From Taudactylus pleione (lineage: Eukaryota; Chordata; Amphibia; Anura; Myobatrachidae): a stretch of DNA of 64,000 bases. Where the stretch lies: NCBI GenBank assembly GCA_031769625.1, contig JAUIMM010001592.1:69501-133500 (forward strand). Direction: 5' to 3'. Shown here one piece after another: positions 56,281 through 64,000 of the stretch. Numbering within the stretch: position 1 is the stretch's first letter; each line of letters opens with the position of its first letter. The translations under genes were made by a program, and so were the position numbers. The notes beneath the pieces are model-generated. The model was not told the origin of the DNA, made no database searches, and saw only the letters and a list, made by a program, of their open reading frames with translations.

Positions 56281-57559
56281 GGGTGGGATGTGGGGGAACT
56301 GTAGTGATATTAATATGAAACAATTGTTACATTGATTTATAATGTTTTGCTAAATTACCATTGCATTGGTATATTTACTGTGTTGATTGTTTTAAATTGG
56401 TATATTTTATAATTTTTTTTATTATTGTTAATTTACTTACAGGTATATTTTTTAGAATATATTTACAATTTATTTTTAAAAGAGGATTATTGTGTTGATA
56501 CTTAATGTTATATTTACACTAATTAATGAATAATGAATTCATTATTTTTCTATCAATATGTTTTTTTCTGTAATTTGCTCTTTTCCTTTTTTCCTTATCC
56601 CTTTCCTGGTGCTTATTGAGTGATCCTTTTCATAAATTAATTTATAGAGTATCTAAGGTCTAATTTGTTGAAAGTGTCAAGCAATCACTTAGTAATTTAA
56701 AAATATTCAAATATGTTGCAAAGTAATTGTTATGTATCATATTAGATGGTTATTTTGACCAATCAGAAGCATGCACTGGGAAAAACATTTACATTTTGCC
56801 CAACTTTGTTTGGTGGTTGATAACAACTAATGAGTAAAATTGATGACAAAATTGTCAAAACTTTTTACTAAGTTTGTTTGACTATTGTTTGTTATAGCAA
56901 CATATTTCTAAAACTAAACAAAAGTATCTTGATAATAATGACAGCCCATCTCCCTTGTAGTTTTCAATGATTTTCATTGCTACAGTAGGTCTTTTCTCTA
57001 TCTTCCTCTTACCAGAAAGGATCCCCATAGTCTCCAATGATCCTCAGTACTTGTTCTGCTGCTAGTCTGTGTTTGTAACAAATTGCCATTTGTAGCAAAG
57101 ATTAGAGCAAAACAAGTACCTTTGGGGAATGCACATATTTTCTTAACTTAATAAAATCCAACTAAAGCTACATTTTAATCTTCTGTGTGAAGTTCTTCAT
57201 AAGGTTATGTTTTATGTATTATGAGTAAATGTGATCATGGATGAAAAGCATTCCTCCAGGGGCATTTGCTGTAAATTAGAGCTTCTTTGGGTTAAACTAA
57301 ATAGAATCTTTATTTTCAAAAAAAGTATTGTCCCAGTTAGCTTGACAATTTACATATTTATTAATTAATTATTTTTAAAGTTATCGTTGTTTTTTTTAGC
57401 AACATATTATTAAGTGAAAGTGTCCAAAGCTTGTGATTCCAACTTCATTATTAAAATATTTGTTCAAAATGTAAAAATACTGTAAATTTCAAGACCTATT
57501 GATATAGATTTATAATGATACATTTGTATTTGCTTGTTTATAGAGCACATAAACAATAC
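56281..57559. other. Intron 5 of V2R-B, no gene seen
   Basis: AT-rich sequence with no bounded repeat or exon. The last bases upstream of 57560 supply the exon 5 donor on the minus strand. Confidence 0.4.
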
Positions 57560-57683
57560 CTGTTGTATTGGATATTTCTCCCTCTGAACACGGAATACAC
57601 TCATAACAGCAGGGGTGTGTTCCAGGTTTTAGGATCTTTCTGTTCCCAGGCAAACACATTTCTGAGCAGCGAGACTCTGGAAT
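57560..57683 (-). CDS. V2R-B exon 5: cysteine-rich linker
   Basis: This 124-nt exon has the standard V2R length. It encodes IPESRCSEMC and PCCYECIPCSEGE, six of the nine conserved cysteines. Acceptor TTGTCCATTACAG precedes 57683; donor ACAG|GTATTG follows 57560. It ends one base into a codon, completed by exon 6 as in V2R-A. By hand 29 of 41 residues match V2R-A exon 5. Confidence 0.93.
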
Positions 57684-59749
57684 CTGTAATGGACAAAATA
57701 TATTTATGCAACTATAATTTGAGCTTTTGTTGAATTTTTTTATCAAAATTTTTAAACTACACACCTAAATTACACATTACAGGTCATTCATAAAATTGCA
57801 AAGTGAAAACTTAAAAGCAATTGGCCACCTACTGTAGCACATTTATAGGTGAATGCCCTATCTGATGCTTAAACAAATGCCAGCTATGACTACGGTAATT
57901 CTGTGGGCTCCCAGGACCAATGTACATGGTGTAAACTGTGCAAACTTCGAAGTCCTTTCCACTTTTTATGCTAACACCTTCATTAATTTAAACTTGTCTT
58001 TTTATCTTAAAATTAAATTCTGTTTAGCCTTATGTGATACACTAATCATGTAAAGAAAAGGACATGACTCTGTCTTTAATACATGCATTACATTTGTGTA
58101 TTTCAAAATTTTCATTACATTTCATAAAATGCATCTAACGTTTTGCATCACTGCAGTGGTCACCATTTTTTTCTTCCTCATAAAAATTTGTGTATTCTCT
58201 GAAAATAATTGTGGGACAGCACAAGACTGCAATTGCAATACATGTTTTGCACTTTCATAAATTATCTTAACTTTTCTGCAAAGTCCAACTTTTCTGGTTT
58301 ATGAAGTTGAACAGTTCTTTCTGCAACAATGACACTGTCTATCATTTTACCATGAAATAGGATATAAATATATTATAGACCGATTATTTATCTATATTTA
58401 TGCTAATATTTAATAATGCATATCCTTTATAATTTTACATTATATTAGCTGATTTATTTTAATATTTAATGTAATATAATGTTTTAACTACTTTAGCTTT
58501 GTTTTACTTTTTTTTTGTATTTCATTATGTAACTTATCTCATAGAATATACATATCAATAACAACACTGATTGTGGTATATAAATAAACTTTTAAATTTT
58601 TTTCTTACAAAAAGCTAGGTTTAATTATTTCACTATCTCTTTAGTCTACACATTTTTTTCCATTAGATATTTGAAAATTTTAATTTATGCACACTTTCTT
58701 TGTCATATAATTGAAATATGACATTTTGGTTTATGCATTAACATTAACATTATAACATTAACATTATAATCTACTATAATTTAGTTATACAGTCTCTAAC
58801 CTATATGTGAAAGTTTTTTAATGTGAATAGTTTATATGTTATTTCATTTTAATTTTAAATTAATTTGCATGTTTGATATATTCTTTTATATGTATTTTAC
58901 ATATGAAGCATTCAGAATCAATTTATGTTACTTTGGGGTGTCTTTGCAAGCCATTTACATTTATTTAAAAAAAATATACTTATATTTGTATCTTTTTATT
59001 GAAATTAGTACACTATTAGTGATACATATATTTATTGTTAAGAAAAAGTTTGCCTAACCCCTATTTGCTTGACCTTTTAAATAATATCTATCTAGTTAGT
59101 TCTACTGATTATTGATTGGCAATTAGAGATAGTTAAGATGTGTACTGAAACATAATATGTTCAGTGCCTCAGAAGAAATCAAATCAGTAAAGTAATGTGT
59201 CATTTATCATATTTGAATATTGTTCATATGCAAATGATCAATCCTTGATATATTATAAATTAATAAATAATTTCACAGATCATATGTATGATAATTACCC
59301 TTGCTCCTGCATCAATTTATTTTGGTCTTATTTAGACCATTAAATATTTAATTGTTTTCAGCTATTTTTTTTTATCCTTTGGTTAGCCAAATCAATGTTA
59401 TATAACTTGTCTGTTTTTGGTCCTTTTTATATCTTGTTTAAACCATCAAGTAACTCTGAATGAAAATCAACTGAAGCAGCATATTTACATTATAAAGCCC
59501 ACTATTAATAGCTGTCCTGTGACAGTGATGCTTGTGATATTGTACAGTACAGAAAGAAGCAATACAATACAATTAACTATATATTTAATTATAAAACATA
59601 AAGTTAACCAGTAATTGTTCACTGCAAGCAACAGCAGGAAGAGTTTTCCCTGCATGCAAAAAAAAATAAAATTAATGTATTTGCACCTCTTTCATTGCAA
59701 CATGGCTTGTTCCAGGAACAAATTGTTCAATTTTTTTATCCCTTTTTTA
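57684..59749. other. Intron 4 of V2R-B, AT-rich
   Basis: No exon or bounded repeat was recognised in about 2 kb. Small AACATTAACATTAT repeats occur near 58740. Confidence 0.4.
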
Positions 59750-60056
59750 TTTCCATCTAATGGAGCACATCCATTAGCAGACTGTGAATAGACTGCACAA
59801 TTACAACATTATAATCATGCAGTCGTTCAGTGTAGGCACCCTCCCTCATGCCTGAACATGGGCAATCTGTCGTTATCGGTAGATTGACCAGCATGTTCAG
59901 GCGATGATAGATGTCAAAAACTACCAGCGGGAGCGTGCATCGCTGGTCGTTTCCGACATTTTCATGCCCGATTTGTGAACGATTAATGAACGATTGAACA
60001 ATAATGATATTGTTATCATTCACTCGCTCATTTTAATCGGGTTGTGGATACCCGCC
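59750..60056. repeat. Decayed MITE remnant
   Basis: ATGCCTGAACATGG and CCAGCATGTTCAGGC are inverted, and CATTATTGTTCAATCG-like words lie on both sides. The right end GGATACCCGCC touches the TTAA at 60057, as in the next elements. The left end is unclear. Confidence 0.4.
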
Positions 60057-60060
60057 TTAA

Positions 60061-60390
60061 AGGTGGGTACACACCTGAAAGATATATCTGCAGATCAAGT
60101 GATCTGCAGATATATCTTTAGATGATGGTCATTCATACACACCGAACGACCATCATCTGTGAGGGAGCCGTGAGTCCGGCTGGCCGGGAGGTGTGTTCGG
60201 GGGAGGTGTCCGCCCGCCTCCCTGTGGCTGCCGATGTGTGTGTGTCCATTGGCTGTGCAGCACAGCCAATGCGATATGTCTGTGAACGACGTCGTTCACA
60301 GACATATTGTCTGTACACACTGGCCGACGTGCAGCAGATATATTGGCCAATCAACTGATCGGCCAATATATCGGCCAGTGTGTACCCAGC
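60061..60390. mobile_element. TTAA-flanked MITE, 330 bp
   Basis: AGGTGGGTACACAC at the left and GTGTGTACCCAGC at the right are inverted; TTAA stands on both sides (60057-60060, 60391-60394). The left arm has a hairpin ATATATCTGCAGATC / GATCTGCAGATATAT. TTAA targets are used by piggyBac- and Kolobok-type elements. Confidence 0.78.
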
Positions 60391-60553
60391 TTAACTCTGC
60401 AGAAGCTCCATTGTATCCAAACACCAATGCAATCTAATTAAACTATCATTTTGGTTTTGTTTACAGTGAGCTGTTACTGTAGAGATTTGATATGGTAATT
60501 TTCTCTTAAGACTCAATAGGTTTTACTCCCAATTAATTGGGAAACACTTTTAA

Positions 60554-60962
60554 GCTGGATACACACTGACAGATACATTGGCTGATCAATTGATTGGCCA
60601 ATGTATCTGCTGCCCGTTGGGCAGTGTGTACATGCGATATGTCGGTAAACGTAGGCATTCACAGACATATCGCATTGGCTGTGCTGCACAGCCGATGGAC
60701 AGATATGTCTGCAGACATATCTGTCCATCAGCAGGTGTGTATGGGCGGTTGGCCCATACACACAGAGCAGCAGCCACAAGGAGGGGGGCGGGACACACCC
60801 CCACCCACCAGGACATGCCCCTGACACGCCCCCTGGACGCTGAGACCTGCGGGCAGGCACATATGATCGTTGTTCAGTGTGTACGAACAACTATCATCTG
60901 CAGATATATCTGCAGATCACTCGATCTGCAGATACAGTATATCTGTATAGTGTTTACCCACC
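60554..60962. mobile_element. TTAA-type MITE, 409 bp, inverted relative to the previous
   Basis: GCTGGATACACACTG at the left and AGTGTTTACCCACC at the right; TTAA on the left and ATAA on the right. The ATATCTGCAGATC hairpin that marks the left arm of the 60061 element is here at the right end, so the two copies are inverted to each other. Confidence 0.72.
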
Positions 60963-60966
60963 ATAA

Positions 60967-62370
60967 GACTTGTCAAATTGTACTTTTAGATAAAATACCT
61001 TAAAACTTGTTTTCTGTTTTAAAAAAGAATTTACTATTGGGCGCTACTTAAACTGCAGTCCAGGGTCTGACCCGAGATTTGGAATACAGTTCCAAAATGG
61101 TTCAGACCCTGGACATACCCCTTCTCCACTTCGGCGCTGATCCGGGTTATTCCCAGGTTCGGCGCCATTCACACTGCACATGGGTGCAGTGGAACACTTC
61201 TCCCGGTGCTTGGAGATGGCATCATAACCAAGCGCTGAGAAACCTGGTAGTCCCCATGTTGTAAACGGAATCTGGGTCGGATGACCCGGGTTACCCGTTT
61301 ACAGTGCAGGGTTTCACGGATCACTCCTGTGTTAAACCCTGCATGTTACCTGGCTTGGATTGATATAAATAACTGAATATGTGTTTGGATTTATACACAT
61401 CTCCTCTGACTTTCCTACTAATTGTACCTTCTACTCTATGATAGATGCTTCTCCTTTAAAGTATCAGCTTTTGGGGGTCTCAACCTGGTTGGTGAATGTC
61501 ACTTCTTTCCAAATTGTGGTTTGCATTGTAAGTATTTCAAATGAAAGATTTTGGGTGGAAAAAAGTTCTAAACCTTAAGAATAAGGAACCTTGTGAATAC
61601 AGCCCTAATGATGCAGCTTTTTATGCCCAGTGTTTATTATCTACTGAGTACTTATCCCCTTTAAATGTGATGTTTAACAAGAGAAAGTGATTTAGGGAAA
61701 ATGTTGTTAAGGATGGACACAACAATCAGTCAAGTATAGTTGAAACGTTGTGTGTAGAGGAAAATGTACCTCATACTGTAAATTACAAGGCTATTAGAGT
61801 ATAACAGAGGAGTTTTCTCACCATATCATAAGAAATTAGGCTTTATTACTTTATATAGATCATAAACACCTGAGGTAAATACTAATGTCCATAATACTTT
61901 TGGGGGAATAGGTTACAGTCCATAGTTCAAAGCATTGGATGATACAGTAGAATGATTGTCACCATAGATACATTATTCTTTATAATAAATTAATATATCT
62001 GACAGTCTTCTCCACCACCTCCTCTTAATCTTCTTGCTAATCTGTTTCACAGGTCCCCCATGCTCAGGTTGTGGCTGCAGTAATAACTGAGTCCAAAGAT
62101 GTGGCCTACAGGAAGTTGTTATGATGCCATTTCCTGTTTCTTATGACAGGTTGTGTCATTGGACTCAGTAGTTACTAGGCCGCAAACAGAGTGAGGGGAA
62201 GGACATAACGTGGTCTTTCATTTCAGAATGAGGTAAGTTAAAGCAGTTTTACATCTGACCTCAGAATACACCATTTATACGCATACTATTGCCAGAAGCA
62301 TCAGTCTATCTTGTCCATTGATTTGTACCATTTAAATATGTACTTTACTGTAGTACGCACTTCTGCTAAC
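60967..62370. other. Intron 4 of V2R-B, no gene seen
   Basis: At 61030-61350 a GC-richer part has CCAGGGTCTGACCCGAGAT and GTTCAGACCCTGGACAT inverted and may be a decayed MITE. Around 62050-62190 GGACTCAGTAGTTACT and AATAACTGAGTCC form another weak inverted repeat. No exon. Confidence 0.4.
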
Positions 62371-62598
62371 CTGAGAGTCAACGTTCTTCCATGTTATTGC
62401 ACTGTCATTGATCCAAAGCTGCTGACCTTCCTTAGCTGATGGATTTAGATAGCCAACAAGTTTTGTTCTCACTTGCGACGTTCCTGTTATTATCCAATTT
62501 AAAATATTATACGGACTGACAAATTCTCCATTTTTATCAAAACCTCTAGTTGATGCATCTTGAAATGGAAAAGTGATCTTACTCAAATAGTGATGTAG
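62371..62598 (-). CDS. V2R-B exon 4: end of ligand domain
   Basis: This exon is 228 nt, 76 codons, phase 0 at both ends, as in V2R-A and in V2Rs generally. It encodes LHHYLSKITF, GFDKNGEFVSPYNILNW and SAKEGQQLWINDSAITW. Acceptor TTTTGTTTTAAAG precedes 62598; donor CAG|GTTAGC is at 62370-62369, the same as in V2R-A. Only 42 of 76 residues match V2R-A, so the ligand-domain ends have diverged while the 7TM exons have not. There are no stops. Confidence 0.92.
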
Positions 62599-62893
62599 CT
62601 TTAAAACAAAATATTAATAATATTAAAGCTAGAGCATCATATTGTGTACTACATGCAGGCAAATTGGAATGTCTAATAAACAGTACAAGATTATATAGGT
62701 TATATACTGTAGGTTCAGGTAATGTAATGTCAGAGGTGAAGTGCGCATTCTCACTAATACATTTCTCTTGGGGAATTACTGTAAATAGTTAATCTGGCCT
62801 CCAGTACCACCTTTCTGTTCTACATCCACATGGTTGTCCCAAGGTTAGCTAAATGTCCAAAACAGTGTTTATCATCTCCTGTTCTCCCAGAGG

Positions 62894-63080
62894 TGTTGAT
62901 GTATCAACAGTGGCAAAAGTGGGGAAGAGGAACAGAGCATAAGTTGCCCATAGCAACCAATCAGTTTTGAGGTAGCATTTATCAAGTACATTTTATAAAG
63001 TGATAAGTAGGAACTAATTGGTTGCTATGGGCAACTCGTCCACATTTCCCCTCTCTTTTCACTACTTAATACATCAAGCC
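62894..63080. mobile_element. Palindromic MITE (GTTGCTATGGGCAAC family)
   Basis: AAGTTGCCCATAGCAACCAA and TTGGTTGCTATGGGCAACT are the inner arms; GATGTATCAACAGTGGC and the right ACTACTTAATACATC are the outer ends. Confidence 0.75.
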
Positions 63081-63109
63081 CAGATTAACACCACTATTAA
63101 TTCAGCCTC

Positions 63110-63510
63110 CCAAATCCACCACAGGTTTCACACTTCTCTCAACCCTCTGCATTATTCCTGATATCCAATCTCTCACTCAGATCTGCCCATCTTAAAGTTT
63201 TTGCTAAAATAAGCCCCTTTTTTATCCCACATGCTACTAAAACTCACCCATTCTCTCATCATCTTCCTCCTTGACTATTGCAACCTGTAGCATTCCCCTC
63301 ACACATCTATCTCAACTATAGTCCAATTTAAATGCATCAGCAAAACTGATATACTGTACCTCTCACAACATCTCTATTCTGGATCCCCGTGTCTTCCAGA
63401 ATGCAATTTAAATTGTTCACTCTTACCTTCAATCCCTCAACAAAACCCCTTCATACATCTGACATCTCATCTCAAAATACTCTCCCACATACCATCTTAG
63501 ATCTGGAGAT
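63110..63510 (+). mobile_element. L2-like LINE ORF2 3' remnant
   Basis: In broken frames SLDYCNL, LFWIPVSSRMQFKLFTLTF and PLHTSDISS resemble the conserved C-terminal end of L2/CR1-type LINE ORF2 (pattern LHWLPV..RIQFKLL.L). It is noncoding now. Orientation is opposite to V2R-B. Confidence 0.6.
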
Positions 63511-63744
63511 GTGCGCTAGACCATTTTTACTGGTTTTGGTTTTGATTGTGTCTTTTTTAATAAAAAATTGGCAGAAAAAGAGCTAAAATCACATAATTTG
63601 AGCCTTTTTTGGTCCTGGAGTATTATTAACTTCAATAACATTAATTTCCACTCATTTTCAGTCAATTGTGACCACCTCACAATATTGTTTTCATCCAGTT
63701 TAGGCCAAAAGGTTGCACCGAGCTAGCTGGCTGACTAAGCTGAA

Positions 63745-64000
63745 CAAAGTGCACTAGGGTAAAGCGCACCAAGCAGTACAAACAATAGAATTTAACTATA
63801 TATATTTTTTATTTTATTTTTTTGATGTCGCAGCTCAATTCAAACACGGCTTTTATATGCATGTGAACAAAGCCCAGTAGGGTAAAATGCACCAAACAGT
63901 ACAAAAAATAGAATTTAACTATATATTTGTTTTATTTTTATTTTTGATGTCACAGCTCAATTCAAACTGCGTGGAGCCATGGGGCTTATGTATGCACGTG
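63745..64000. repeat. Two tandem units of about 121 bp at the window edge
   Basis: Units containing AATAGAATTTAACTATATAT and GATGTCGCAGCTCAATTCAAAC (second copy with GATGTCACAGCTC) repeat at about 121-bp spacing. They run to the edge, so the array may be longer. Confidence 0.7.

Larger units (their letters stand above)
45813..62598 (-). other. Gene model: vomeronasal type-2 receptor V2R-B (exons 4-6)
   Basis: Three exons on the minus strand (228, 124 and 908 nt) join in phase: exon 4 at 62598-62371, exon 5 at 57683-57560, exon 6 at 46720-45813. All have AG/GT borders and no stops. Exons 1 to 3 were not found and should lie right of position 64000, as introns here are 4.7 to 10.8 kb. It converges on V2R-A with 15.5 kb between stop codons. 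Together they suggest part of a V2R cluster. Confidence 0.86.

Noticed and set aside
62599..64000. V2R-B exon 3
   Set aside because: No flytrap-like frame on the minus strand; the interval holds a MITE, a LINE remnant and tandem units.

Overview
The window looks like vertebrate nuclear DNA, most likely from a frog or toad. The basis is two vomeronasal type-2 receptor (V2R) genes with long introns, Penelope-like retroelements, and very many short non-autonomous DNA transposons whose internal sequences resemble repeats common in anuran genomes. The species assignment is inference; nothing here is bacterial or viral in organisation.

The only convincing host genes are two V2Rs facing each other tail to tail. 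V2R-A (+) has exons 2 to 6 at 3464-3755, 9664-10485, 17182-17409, 21364-21487 and 29406-30310. All five are open, have GT/AG borders and join in phase. The signal-peptide exon was not found and probably lies left of the window. V2R-B (-) has exons 4, 5 and 6 at 62598-62371, 57683-57560 and 46720-45813; exons 1 to 3 must lie beyond the right edge. V2Rs are class C G-protein-coupled receptors of vomeronasal or olfactory neurons: a Venus-flytrap ligand domain, a nine-cysteine linker and seven membrane helices. The 7TM exons of A and B are nearly identical, while their exons 4 are only about half identical, which suggests gene conversion.

Most of the rest is transposon. Introns of V2R-A hold palindromic MITEs (hAT-like with 8-bp target duplications, Harbinger-like with TTA or other 3-bp duplications, a Tc1-like element with TA), a tRNA-like SINE, several long inverted repeats, and a decayed chromodomain Ty3/Gypsy element (about 23.3-25.9 kb). 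A GC-rich family full of GGGTTAGGG occurs at 26.8, 28.3, 30.6 and 35.5 kb, with 8-bp target duplications. The intergenic space (30.3-45.8 kb) has a 353-bp tandem array, a near-complete but broken Penelope-like element (37.3-41.1 kb) nested in a non-autonomous hAT element (36957-41988), and several minisatellites. Introns of V2R-B carry a solo LTR, a second Penelope remnant with inverted terminal arms (54126-55640), further Penelope pieces and two TTAA-flanked elements.

The most unusual structure is a scatter of hammerhead-ribozyme-like cores (CUGANGA, stem II, GAAA) in the Penelope terminal repeats and in isolated palindromes, often beside TA microsatellites. All splice sites and motifs were read by eye; no database search was possible.
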